7,170 nt of DNA, from the NCBI GenBank assembly GCA_021798435.1, contig JAJZGN010000101.1, positions 1 to 7,170 of the forward strand, in the 5' to 3' direction. Below are positions 1-6,957 of the stretch, piece after piece. A program made the position numbers and the translations under genes. The notes under the pieces are model-generated. The model saw only the letters and a list, made by a program, of their open reading frames with translations. It was not told the origin of the DNA and made no database searches. This stretch comes from a bacterium. GTDB lineage: Bacteria; Chloroflexota; Dormibacteria; Aeolococcales; Bog-877. Each line of letters opens with the position of its first letter. The stretch's first letter is position 1.

Positions 1-1214
1 GATCTCGCGACCGTGACCGGGAGGAGCGGCCCGAACGACTCCTCCTGAAAGGCCGCCATGCCCGGGGTCACCTGGTCCATGATCGTGAACTCGTAGTACA
101 GGTCGGTCGGCATCCCCGCCCGCCGCGCTCCCCCGGTCAGCACCCGGGCTCCATGCTGGCGGCCGTCCTGGATGTGGCGGTCCATCTTGGCCGCCACCTG
201 GGCGTTGTTCAACGGTCCAAGGTTTACCTCGGGGTCGAAGGGGTCGCCCAGCCTGACCCGCTGGGCCTCTGCCGAACAGGCATCCAGGAAGTCCTGATGG
301 ACCCGGCCGTGAACCAGCGCCCGCTCGGTGGCGCAGCAGACCTGCCCCGAGCAGAGGTATGCGCCGTACACCGCCGCCCGGGCGGCCCGCTCCACGTCGG
401 CGTCGGCGCAGACGACGATGGGACCGTTCCCCGAGCACTCCATGATGGTCCGGCGGAGCCCGGCGAGGGCCTGGATGCGGGCCCCGGTGGTCGATGAGCC
501 GATGAAGCCGATGGCGTCGAACCCCGCCTCCTCAAGCATCATCTCGCCGACCTGCCCCGCGCCGGGGAGGACGCTGACAAGACCGGGGGGTAGCCCGGCC
601 TCCTCGAAGGCTGTGGTCGCCGCCAGCACCGCGGCGCAGGTGTGAGCTGGAGGCTTGACCACGAGGGCGTTGCCGGTGGCGAGGCCCGGGGCCGTGAACT
701 CCGCCATCATCAGCACCGGGAAATTCCATGGAGTGATGATGGCCCAGGTGCCCACCGGTCGCCGGAAGGTGACCATGCGCTTGTGGGGGTCTCGCAAGGG
801 GAGCGTCTCGCCGTTGAGGCGCACCAGGTCCTCGGCGTGAAGGTGGAAGAGCTGGGCCGCCTCCTCTATGTCCGCGACCGATTCGGCCAGGGGCTTGCCC
901 TGCTCCAAGGTCTGAAGCCTGGCCAGGTCGTCACGGCGACTTAGGAGCGCGGACCCGATCCGGTGGCAGACCTCGGCACGCTGGAAGGCACCTGTCTCCG
1001 CCCACTCCCTCTGGGCGTCGCGCGCCAACCGCACCGCCCGGGCGATGTGTTCGCGCTCTGGCACCGGCACCTCGGCGATCAAATCCCCGGTCACCGGGCT
1101 CACCAGCGGCAGGTGCTCTTTGGTGTCCTCGCTGGCGCCCCCCAGGTAGAGGCGGAGGTGAAGCGGCTCGGGGCCGAGAGCGGAGCGGGCCTGGGCGGCC
1201 AAGGTTAGCGTCAT
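1..1214 (-). CDS. Aldehyde dehydrogenase family protein, 3' end cut by window edge
   Basis: NAD(P)-dependent oxidation of an aldehyde to a carboxylic acid, presumably cytoplasmic. The frame is open for 404 codons from the ATG at 1214 to the left edge, so about 70-90 C-terminal residues are missing. The ALDH landmarks are present: TPWNFP with Asn164, the coenzyme-binding Lys187 in VVKPP, the GSxxxG cofactor loop at 239-244, the general base Glu259 in MECSGNGP, the catalytic Cys293 in SGQVCCATER, and EESFGP near the break. The spacings Asn164-Lys187 (23) and Glu259-Cys293 (34) equal those of classical ALDHs. The usual ELGG around the base reads ECSG. The start is fixed by AGGAGG at 1220-1225, five bases upstream of ATG. 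It follows the DppC-like gene after 46 bp on the same strand and is probably the last visible gene of the operon. The substrate aldehyde cannot be read from sequence; family assignment is secure. Confidence 0.95.
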   Translation of the reverse strand, partial: MTLTLAAQARSALGPEPLHLRLYLGGASEDTKEHLPLVSPVTGDLIAEVPVPEREHIARAVRLARDAQREWAETGAFQRAEVCHRIGSALLSRRDDLARLQTLEQGKPLAESVADIEEAAQLFHLHAEDLVRLNGETLPLRDPHKRMVTFRRPVGTWAIITPWNFPVLMMAEFTAPGLATGNALVVKPPAHTCAAVLAATTAFEEAGLPPGLVSVLPGAGQVGEMMLEEAGFDAIGFIGSSTTGARIQALAGLRRTIMECSGNGPIVVCADADVERAARAAVYGAYLCSGQVCCATERALVHGRVHQDFLDACSAEAQRVRLGDPFDPEVNLGPLNNAQVAAKMDRHIQDGRQHGARVLTGGARRAGMPTDLYYEFTIMDQVTPGMAAFQEESFGPLLPVTVAR

Positions 1215-1260
1215 CGCTGCCTCCTCTGTCGTTCGTCTGGCCCACGGGCAGGACCCGGGG

Positions 1261-2223
1261 TCAACGCTGTTGCAGCCGCTTCTCCACCACGTCCCGGAGA
1301 CCGTCGCCCATGACATTGATGGCGATCACAGTGCCCACGATGAAGAAGGCGGCTGGCCATAGCTCCCACCAGTACCCGTTGAAGAGGTTGTTGATACCAG
1401 TGGTGAGCATCTGCCCCCAGCTGGTGGCTGGGGGCGGCACCCCCAGCCCCAGGAAGCTGATCGAGGCGAAGGTAAGGATGGCGTCGGCCACCTTGAGGGT
1501 GGCGTTCACCACCACCACGCCGAGGGAGTTGGGTAGGAGGTGGCGGAAGATGATCTGCCACGGCCCGCTCCCGAAACAACGCGCTGCTGCCACGTAGTCC
1601 CGGGTACGCAGGCTGAGCACCTCGCCCCGCACCAGCCTGGCGGTGGAGAGCCAGCTGACCGAGGCGATGGCCAGGATGATGATGGGCAGCGAGGGCTGAA
1701 TCAGAGCGGCCAGCAGAACCACGAAGAACAGGAAGGGGATGGACAGCATGGCGTCCACCACCCTCATCATGAAGGCGTCGGCGACTCCTCCCAGGAACCC
1801 GGCCAGGGCGCCCCAGAGGGTACCGAAGGCGGTCGCGATCGCCGCCACCGCCAGCGCGACCTCGATCGTCGACTGGCCGCCGACCATGAGTCGCCCGAGG
1901 ATGTCACGGCCCTCGGGGCTGGTGCCGAGAAGGTGGGCTGCGGAGGGGGTGAGGTTGCCGTTGAGCAGGTTGGTGGAAACCTGGTCGGTCTGGTAGATGA
2001 GTGGGCCCAGGAAGGAGAAGAGGACGACCAGGGCGAGGAAGACCGCTCCCCCGAGGGCGATCCGGTTCTTGGCGTAGACCCTGAGGTTCTCCAGCAGGTG
2101 GTTGGGCGTGGTCCAGGCCTCCTCCCAGGCCAGCTCGGCCGCTTCCCCGGGCCCGAGCGCGGCGGGGGGGGGGTCGGCCAGGGAGGGCCCATAGGCGAGG
2201 GGCTCGTCCCGAGCGTCAGCCAT
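1261..2223 (-). CDS. ABC transporter permease, DppC/OppC type
   Basis: Inner-membrane permease subunit of a peptide/nickel/opine-class ABC importer, pairing with the DppB-like permease encoded just upstream. The protein is 320 residues, usual for the family. A soluble N-terminus of about 55 residues precedes TM1 (about 57-77). A periplasmic-side loop with TSPEGRDILGR (101-111) follows, which is a DppC hallmark (TDxxGRD). Further helices lie at about 120-145, 155-178, 180-195, 233-260 and 288-306. The cytoplasmic EAA loop, which contacts the ATPase, is about 208-239 (RDYVAAARCFGSG, then HLLPNS). The end, INVMGDGLRD, is typical. ATG at 2223 is chosen over an upstream in-frame start at 2280: it begins the usual N-terminus, has AGGA at 2230-2233 six bases upstream, and overlaps the preceding stop by 8 bp, implying translational coupling. 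Codons 17-20 contain a run of ten C. The substrate is unknown. Confidence 0.95.
   Translation of the reverse strand: MADARDEPLAYGPSLADPPPAALGPGEAAELAWEEAWTTPNHLLENLRVYAKNRIALGGAVFLALVVLFSFLGPLIYQTDQVSTNLLNGNLTPSAAHLLGTSPEGRDILGRLMVGGQSTIEVALAVAAIATAFGTLWGALAGFLGGVADAFMMRVVDAMLSIPFLFFVVLLAALIQPSLPIIILAIASVSWLSTARLVRGEVLSLRTRDYVAAARCFGSGPWQIIFRHLLPNSLGVVVVNATLKVADAILTFASISFLGLGVPPPATSWGQMLTTGINNLFNGYWWELWPAAFFIVGTVIAINVMGDGLRDVVEKRLQQR
2164..2173 (-). repeat. Ten-base C homopolymer inside the DppC-like gene
   Basis: On the coding strand ten consecutive C run from the last base of Asp17 through Pro18-Pro20. The tract reads in frame as given. It is the longest homopolymer noticed in the window and lies about 50 bases after the start codon, so a one-base slip would truncate the permease. 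It may be simple codon preference, a slippage site or a sequencing-error risk. Confidence 0.9.
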
Positions 2224-3157
2224 AGCGGATCCTGGGGTCCAGCACCATGTAGAGGATGTCGGCCACCAGGTTGCCGACAACGACCGCGGCGCTGATCACA
2301 AGGATGACCCCCAGGAGGACTGGGTAGTCGCGGTCCTGGGACGCGTTCCAGAACAGGAGGCCCATGCCCGGATAGTCGAAGAGCGCCTCCACGATGAGCG
2401 AGCCGCTGATCACGTACGGGAAGCTGATCCCCACCAGGCTCACCGTGGGCAGAAGCGAGTTCCGCAACACGTGGCGAGTCAGGATCCTGGGCCAGCTGGA
2501 GCCCTTGGACTTGGCGGTGCGGACGTAGTCCTCCAGGAGGTTGTCGATGACCGCCGAGCGCATGTAGCGGCTGTAATAGGCGACGTTGCCCAGCATGAGG
2601 GTGCCCACCGGCAGCACCAGGGCCGAAACGTCCGCCCCGAAGGAGGTGCCGAAGCGGATGGCAGTCGGAGGGAAGACGTTGAACTCGATGTTGAAGAGGA
2701 TGATCCCGATCACCCCGAGGAGGAAGCTGGGCATGGAGTAGAGCGCCAGAAGGAGGAAGGAGAGACCGTAGTCCACGTCCCGGTTGCGCCGCACTCCCTG
2801 GAGGAGCCCCAGGGGGATGGAGATCGAGATCGCCAGGAAGAGGGCGACCCCGACCAGCAGCAGGTCGCGGGGGAAGTACTCCCCGAGCAGCGTTGCCACC
2901 GGGGAATTGAGCTTGTACGAGTAGCCCAGGTTGCCATGGAGGGCGTTGCCCAGCCAGATCGCGTACTGAACGAAGATCGGCTTGTTCAACCCCTCCTGGA
3001 TAGCCAGCTGGGCCACCTCATGGGGGCTGGCCTTTGGGCCCAGCTGGGCTCTCACCAACCCGCCCGGCAGTACGTGGAGCAAGGAGAAGACCAGCAGCGA
3101 GACCAGCAGCAGGACCAGGACGGCCTGCCCCAGGCGCCGCAAGAGGAAGCGGGTCAC
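2216..3157 (-). CDS. ABC transporter permease, DppB/OppB type
   Basis: Inner-membrane permease subunit of a peptide/nickel/opine-class importer, forming the channel with the DppC-like protein. The protein is 313 residues, a normal length. The N-terminus MTRFLLRRLGQAVLVLLLVS leads straight into TM1 (about 9-30). It is followed by the family's periplasmic segment with GNLGYSY (75-81), then helices at about 98-120, 132-155, 177-195, 237-258 and 278-305. The EAA coupling loop is about 212-240 (RTAKSKGSS, then RHVLRNSLLPT). The downstream VEALFDYPGMGLL and RDYPVLLG motifs and the terminal DPRIRYG are typical of DppB. The start is GTG at 3157, with no strong Shine-Dalgarno directly before it. A 10-codon mini-ORF ends on this GTG (GTGA overlap) and could supply ribosomes by coupling. 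The gene lies 39 bp after the amidohydrolase and overlaps the next permease by 8 bp. Substrate unknown. Confidence 0.95.
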   Translation of the reverse strand: MTRFLLRRLGQAVLVLLLVSLLVFSLLHVLPGGLVRAQLGPKASPHEVAQLAIQEGLNKPIFVQYAIWLGNALHGNLGYSYKLNSPVATLLGEYFPRDLLLVGVALFLAISISIPLGLLQGVRRNRDVDYGLSFLLLALYSMPSFLLGVIGIILFNIEFNVFPPTAIRFGTSFGADVSALVLPVGTLMLGNVAYYSRYMRSAVIDNLLEDYVRTAKSKGSSWPRILTRHVLRNSLLPTVSLVGISFPYVISGSLIVEALFDYPGMGLLFWNASQDRDYPVLLGVILVISAAVVVGNLVADILYMVLDPRIRYG

Positions 3158-3186
3158 GCCCGCTCGGGGCTGGACACGGGCAGCAT
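3154..3186 (-). CDS. Possible 10-residue leader mini-ORF coupled to the permease
   Basis: ATG at 3186 opens a short frame, MLPVSSPERA, whose TGA overlaps the permease GTG in a GTGA arrangement. A GAGGA ribosome-binding site at 3194-3198, itself overlapping the amidohydrolase stop, sits seven bases before the ATG, better than anything directly before the permease GTG. This is what a translational-coupling leader would look like, but a frame this short can occur by chance and no peptide product is implied. It matches no known peptide that I recognise. Confidence 0.3.
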   Translation of the reverse strand: MLPVSSPERA

Positions 3187-3193
3187 TCTCACA

Positions 3194-3198
3194 TCCTC
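3194..3198 (-). promoter_or_regulatory. GAGGA ribosome-binding site in the amidohydrolase-permease gap
   Basis: GAGGA on the coding strand overlaps the amidohydrolase TGA stop and lies seven bases before ATG 3186. It is 36 bases before the permease GTG, too far to serve that start directly. This suggests ribosomes load here and reach the permease by reinitiation or coupling. Confidence 0.4.
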
Positions 3199-4849
3199 AG
3201 GCCCCGTCCCGGTGAAACACCACCCGGCCGTCGACCATGGTGATTTGCACCTGGGCCTCGGGCAGCCGCTCTGGTCCGATGGTGAACGGGTCCTGCCCCA
3301 GCACCACCAGATCCGCCGCCTTGCCGGCCTCCAGGGTCCCGGTTGATCGCTCCAGGTGGTTGACATAGGCCGAGCCGACGGTGAAGGCCGAGAGGGCCAT
3401 GGCGAGGGGGAGTCCCTGCTCGGGTAGGAAGGCGGGGAGAGACGAGGGCCCTCGGTCGGCGCCGGCGGGGGCACGACGGGTGGCCGCCACCGCGATCTCC
3501 TCCAGGGGGTTGGCGGTCGAGACGGGCCAGTCCGACCCCCCCGCTAGGATCGCGCCCGAGTCGGCGAGGTCGCGGAAGGGGTACTGGTGCCGAGACCGCT
3601 CCGAGCCCAGGAAGGGGATGGTCAGTTCGTCCATCTGGGGCTCGTGGCAGGCCCAGAACGGCTGCATGTTGGCCACCACCTTGAGCTGGTGGAAACGGTG
3701 AACGTCGGCGGGGTCGACGAGCTGGATGTGGGCGATGTGGTGGCGGAGGTCCTTCGCACCCTCCCCGGCCACGCTCCCCACGGCGTCCAGGGCCACCCTC
3801 ACCGCCCGGTCACCGATCGCGTGGAAGTGGACCTGGAAGTCCTGCCGGTGCAGGGCTGAGGTGGCGGCCGCGGCCATTTCGGGGTCCAGGAAGAGGTGAC
3901 CGCAGTGGCCCGGCGGCGGGCCGCCCGGCAGTGCGAGATAGGGGTCGAGCACGGCCGCGGTGAAGGTCTCCATCACCCCGTCGAGCATGATCTTGACGCT
4001 CCCGGCGTCGAGACCTGACTCCGCAAGGTGCCGCCGGCGGAGGGCCAGCTCCTCGACCTGCTCGAGTCCCCCCTCCCGCTCCCACCAGAGGGCCAGACGC
4101 ACCCTCGCCGAGAGCTCTCCAGCCTCCGCCAGGGCCACGTAGGCCGCCTCGTTCTCCCGGTCGACCATGGCGTCCTGCCAGCCGACGATCCCCAGGCGGT
4201 GCAGATGGGACTGGGCCTGGCGCAGGGCGCCGAGCCTCTCCGCAGCGGTGGTCCGGGGAACCAGGCGCCTGACCAGATCCATCGCGCCTTCGTGCAGGGT
4301 CCCCTGGGGCTCTCCGTCCTCCCTCCGCTCGATCCTCCCGTGCGGGGGATCCGGGGTCCCGGCCTCGACCCCCGCCAGCCGGAGGGCGGCCGAGTTCACC
4401 CAGGCGCTGTGCCCGTCGCGGTTGGTCAGGTACGCCGGCCGCTCCCCAGTCACCACGTCCAGCAGCTGCCGGTCCGGGGCGCCCCGGGGAAACAGCTCCA
4501 TCGACCATCCCTTGCCGACGACCCAGCCCAAATCCGGATGTGCGCTGAGGTAGGCCTTGGCCCTCTCCTGACACTCGCCGGGGGATCTCGCGCCCTCCAG
4601 GTCGCAACTGCGCTGCTGCAGCCCTCCCTCGACCGGGTGGCAGTGGGCGTCGTGGAAGGCGGGAAGTACCGCCCGCCCCCTCAGGTGTAAGGTCTCGGCC
4701 CGAGGGGCCGAGACCTCCCTGACTTCGGGGAGCGGGCCGGCGGCCGCCACCTTGCCGTCGCGGACCGCGAGGGCCTCAACCCAGGGCTGGTCGGGCCGGC
4801 CGGTCCAGATCGGACCGTCGGTGATCAGCAGATCGGTTCGGGGCTGCAA
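3197..4849 (-). CDS. YtcJ-like metal-dependent amidohydrolase (Amidohydro_3 type)
   Basis: A metal-dependent hydrolase expected to cleave a C-N bond, probably cytoplasmic since no signal peptide is visible. The 550 residues match the YtcJ family, whose characterised member NfdA is an N-substituted formamide deformylase. The N-terminal beta domain is about 5-62. The metal-binding HxH is His69/His71 in FHDAHCHP. KIMLDGVME (286-294) supplies the family lysine. His341/His343 lie in HFHAIGDRAV, His371/His374 in HHIAHIQ, and the catalytic Asp440 in GGSDWPVS. The closing GTLEAGKAADLVVL (504-517) is typical of amidohydrolases. The start is the TTG at 4849: the frame is blocked upstream by the binding-protein stop, and the next GTG (residue 34) would remove the first beta strands. 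A CTG directly before it is a weaker option. No strong ribosome-binding site is visible, so coupling to the gene 15 bp upstream is likely. The gene sits between transporter genes, suggesting it acts on imported substrate. Exact substrate unknown. Confidence 0.93.
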   Translation of the reverse strand: MQPRTDLLITDGPIWTGRPDQPWVEALAVRDGKVAAAGPLPEVREVSAPRAETLHLRGRAVLPAFHDAHCHPVEGGLQQRSCDLEGARSPGECQERAKAYLSAHPDLGWVVGKGWSMELFPRGAPDRQLLDVVTGERPAYLTNRDGHSAWVNSAALRLAGVEAGTPDPPHGRIERREDGEPQGTLHEGAMDLVRRLVPRTTAAERLGALRQAQSHLHRLGIVGWQDAMVDRENEAAYVALAEAGELSARVRLALWWEREGGLEQVEELALRRRHLAESGLDAGSVKIMLDGVMETFTAAVLDPYLALPGGPPPGHCGHLFLDPEMAAAATSALHRQDFQVHFHAIGDRAVRVALDAVGSVAGEGAKDLRHHIAHIQLVDPADVHRFHQLKVVANMQPFWACHEPQMDELTIPFLGSERSRHQYPFRDLADSGAILAGGSDWPVSTANPLEEIAVAATRRAPAGADRGPSSLPAFLPEQGLPLAMALSAFTVGSAYVNHLERSTGTLEAGKAADLVVLGQDPFTIGPERLPEAQVQITMVDGRVVFHRDGA

Positions 4850-4864
4850 CAGGGGTGTCCGGGG

Positions 4865-6766
4865 TTAGTTCACGAAGTACCAGCTGGAGGGGTGATAGTT
4901 GGCGTAGGGGTTGAGGGGGTACCAGCCGCGCAGGTTGTTCTTGGCCACCACTATCTCGTAATCCGCCAGGGGCCACCAGAGCGAGGCCTCATTGGTGGAG
5001 AGATAGTTCTCGACGTTGTAGAGGGGAGTCAGCCCGGGCTGGGTGTGGGCGGCCATGATCAGCTGCTGAGCCTGTGAGGAGCTGTAGCCGCCGGCCCAGT
5101 AGTTGCCCTGGCCGAACTGGTTGCCCCCCACCGGGAGGATCTCGTACTGGCCGAAGTCCCACATGAAGCCGCTGTAGGCCAGAAGTCCCCAATTGCAGGG
5201 GGGGGAGGAGGGACAGACACCGCCGATCGAGAACATGGTGGTCTCGGTCTGCCCGTCCAGGTTGATCCCGACCCCCGCCGACTTCGCCGCGGTGGCGAAG
5301 GCCTCTACCTGGGCGAGGAAGCTGGGGGTGCCGGTGGAGTACATGAAGAGGAAGCTGAGCTGCTTTCCCTTCGGAATCCCGGCCCCGCACTCGTTGCTGG
5401 CGGTTCCCGGTCGAGAGCAGACGTCCACTCCGCCGGATCCCTGCGTCCAGCCGTGGCTGGCCAGCAGCTGCCGGGCGGCGCCGAGGCTGTAGGGGTAGGG
5501 GTCCGAGGTGGTCTGGGGGCTGACGTACGAGGAGTTAGGGTAGACCGGGGCCGGTCCATAGTCGGGAAGGCCGAAGCCATGCAGCGTCTTCTGCAGGTAC
5601 AGCGACTGGTTGATGAGGTGCTGCAGCGCCTGCCGGATGTAGAGCTGCTTGACGAGCGGCCCCCAGGTCTTGCTGGTGAAGCCGAGCTCCACGGTCTCGT
5701 TGTAGAAGACCGGCCAGGGCGCGGTGGTGAAGCCGTGCTGGTGGAAGTAGGTCGCCAGGGTGAGGTCGGTGAAGGGCAGGAAGCCGTAGTCGATGGCTCC
5801 CGAGCGCAGGGCGTCGACCTCAGCCGTGTCCGACTGGAAGCTGTACACCGAGTAGCCGCTCAGCTGGGGCTTGCCGGGTCCGGTGTAGTGGGTGTTGGCC
5901 GAGAACTGGGCGGTGTAGGTGGTGGGGTCGAAGGACTTGATGACCCAGGGGCCGTCAACCGCCTTCCAGAGCGGATTGCTGGAGTAGGTGCTCAGCTTCT
6001 CGGACTGGCCGTAGAGGAAGTTGAAGACGCTCTTGGCGCCGGAGCTGGTGGCGGCGTTGTTGCCCACCTGACAGCTGAGGCAGGTCTTGTCCCACGACTG
6101 CTGCGGCAGGGGGTAGATCCAGGTGAGCTGGTTGTCGGTGAACCAGGTGGGGTTGTAGGCCTGGTTGAGGTTGAGGGTGAACTGGTAGGGGCTGTTGACC
6201 GTGACCGAGCTCACGTCGTCGGGCATCTCGCCGGGGATGTAGGCGCCATCCTTGTTCTTGCCGGCGCTCAGGAGCTGGAAGAAGAACTGCACGTCGGCGG
6301 TCGTCACCGGGGTTCCATCGGCCCAGGTGTAGCCCTGCTTCATGGTCACGGTCACGCTGCGATTGCCGTTGGAGTAGACCGGCGGGTTGGCGATGGAGAG
6401 CTGGTAGTTGATGCCGGTCTGCCCGGGGGCGCCCGCGAAGTAGAGGGGCCGCCACATCCCGCCCTCGATGTTGGAGTTCCAGTCCTCGTAGTTGGCCTGG
6501 TTTTCGATGGGCAACATCCAGGAGAAGTCCTCCCCGATGGGGAGGGCGTAGCTGGCGGTGCCACCGGCCACCGGGGTCCCGCCGCTCGGCGGCGTCTGGG
6601 CGATGTTGGTCGGCACCGGGGTCGGCGAGGTGGAGGTGCCGCCACAGGCCGCGACCAGAAGCCCCAGCCCCGCCAGCAGACTTGCTCCCAGGACCGTCCG
6701 ACGTCCCCCGCTCCGGCCCGCGCTCCTAGCGGGGGCCGCCTCACCGTGGAACCTGGCCATTCTCAT
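4865..6766 (-). CDS. ABC transporter solute-binding lipoprotein, family 5 (peptide/nickel type)
   Basis: Extracytoplasmic binding protein that delivers substrate to the DppB/DppC-type permeases encoded downstream. The 633-residue product has a lipoprotein signal: a basic stretch with GRRTVLGA (21-28), a hydrophobic core (about 25-38) and the lipobox VAAC with Cys41 as lipidated residue. The RR pair makes Tat export possible but the motif is loose. A Thr/Pro/Gly-rich linker (about 44-68) precedes the SBP_bac_5 domain, beginning near GGTASYALP. Typical segments follow: TWADGTPVTTADVQFFFQ, and YIRQALQHLINQSLY. Six further cysteines lie in three close pairs: 229/232, 450/460 and 518/524. The mature protein is rich in Tyr, Trp, Asn and Gln. 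ATG at 6766 is preferred over a GTG 30 codons upstream because it has AGGAG nine bases before it and gives a normal signal peptide. It probably heads the operon. The ligand cannot be deduced; amides, peptides or nickel chelates are all possible for the family. Confidence 0.95.
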   Translation of the reverse strand: MRMARFHGEAAPARSAGRSGGRRTVLGASLLAGLGLLVAACGGTSTSPTPVPTNIAQTPPSGGTPVAGGTASYALPIGEDFSWMLPIENQANYEDWNSNIEGGMWRPLYFAGAPGQTGINYQLSIANPPVYSNGNRSVTVTMKQGYTWADGTPVTTADVQFFFQLLSAGKNKDGAYIPGEMPDDVSSVTVNSPYQFTLNLNQAYNPTWFTDNQLTWIYPLPQQSWDKTCLSCQVGNNAATSSGAKSVFNFLYGQSEKLSTYSSNPLWKAVDGPWVIKSFDPTTYTAQFSANTHYTGPGKPQLSGYSVYSFQSDTAEVDALRSGAIDYGFLPFTDLTLATYFHQHGFTTAPWPVFYNETVELGFTSKTWGPLVKQLYIRQALQHLINQSLYLQKTLHGFGLPDYGPAPVYPNSSYVSPQTTSDPYPYSLGAARQLLASHGWTQGSGGVDVCSRPGTASNECGAGIPKGKQLSFLFMYSTGTPSFLAQVEAFATAAKSAGVGINLDGQTETTMFSIGGVCPSSPPCNWGLLAYSGFMWDFGQYEILPVGGNQFGQGNYWAGGYSSSQAQQLIMAAHTQPGLTPLYNVENYLSTNEASLWWPLADYEIVVAKNNLRGWYPLNPYANYHPSSWYFVN

Positions 6767-6775
6767 CGTTCTCAA

Positions 6776-6780
6776 CTCCT
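6776..6780 (-). promoter_or_regulatory. Ribosome-binding site fixing the binding-protein start
   Basis: AGGAG on the coding strand, within a longer purine-rich stretch (GGAGAGGAG), lies nine bases before ATG 6766. It decides that ATG over the upstream in-frame GTG at 6856, which would put a non-signal-like 30-residue extension before the lipoprotein signal. Confidence 0.75.
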
Positions 6781-6814
6781 CTCCCCGGCAACTCCGGCTC
6801 CGCTGGACTACCGA

Positions 6815-6837
6815 CTGCGCCCGCCCAAAGGGCGCAG
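6815..6837 (-). promoter_or_regulatory. Hairpin in the presumed leader of the binding-protein gene
   Basis: CTGCGCCC (6837-6830) and GGGCGCAG (6822-6815) form a perfect 8-bp inverted repeat with a 7-base loop, ending 48 bases before ATG 6766. An alternative 5-bp stem, CGCCC/GGGCG with a TTT loop, uses the same left arm. No T-run follows, so it is not a standard intrinsic terminator. It could be a processing or stability element, an attenuation structure or, as DNA, a regulator site. The function is not known, and the region lacks a recognisable promoter that would prove it is transcribed. Confidence 0.5.
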
Positions 6838-6957
6838 CTTCTCGGGCCCCCTGCACTGCCCCCTAACCAGCATCGGTCCCTCCCGCGAGCCACCTGGCAC
6901 TTTCGGCAACCTCCGACTTTAGGCCGAGGGCCAGGGCGCGGCCATGGGGCCGATCAT

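Noticed and set aside
1215..1260. Possible terminator between the DppC-like gene and the ALDH
   Set aside because: Only short imperfect GC pairing (CTGCCC with GGGCCAG) is present, with no T-run. The strong ribosome-binding site and 46-bp gap fit continued transcription.
1540..3346. Two + strand frames of 251 and 291 codons (1540-2295, 2471-3346) opposite the permeases
   Set aside because: They are rich in Gly, Glu, Gln, Asp and His and lack any motif. They are antisense shadows of the two permease genes.
6767..6856. Upstream GTG start adding 30 residues to the binding protein
   Set aside because: The extension is arginine-rich and unlike a signal peptide, while ATG 6766 has a well-placed AGGAG and yields a proper lipoprotein signal.
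5453..6922. A 489-codon open frame on the + strand opposite the binding-protein gene
   Set aside because: Its translation is low-complexity, rich in Gly, Val, Glu and Arg, with no recognisable domain. It mirrors the strongly supported lipoprotein on the other strand, as expected from GC-rich third positions.
6867..6925. SAM-riboswitch-like words (GGCAACC on the + strand; GGTGG, AGGGA and CCGATG on the minus strand)
   Set aside because: The words lie on opposite strands and do not assemble into the SAM riboswitch arrangement. The + strand version would face into the end of a minus-strand gene.
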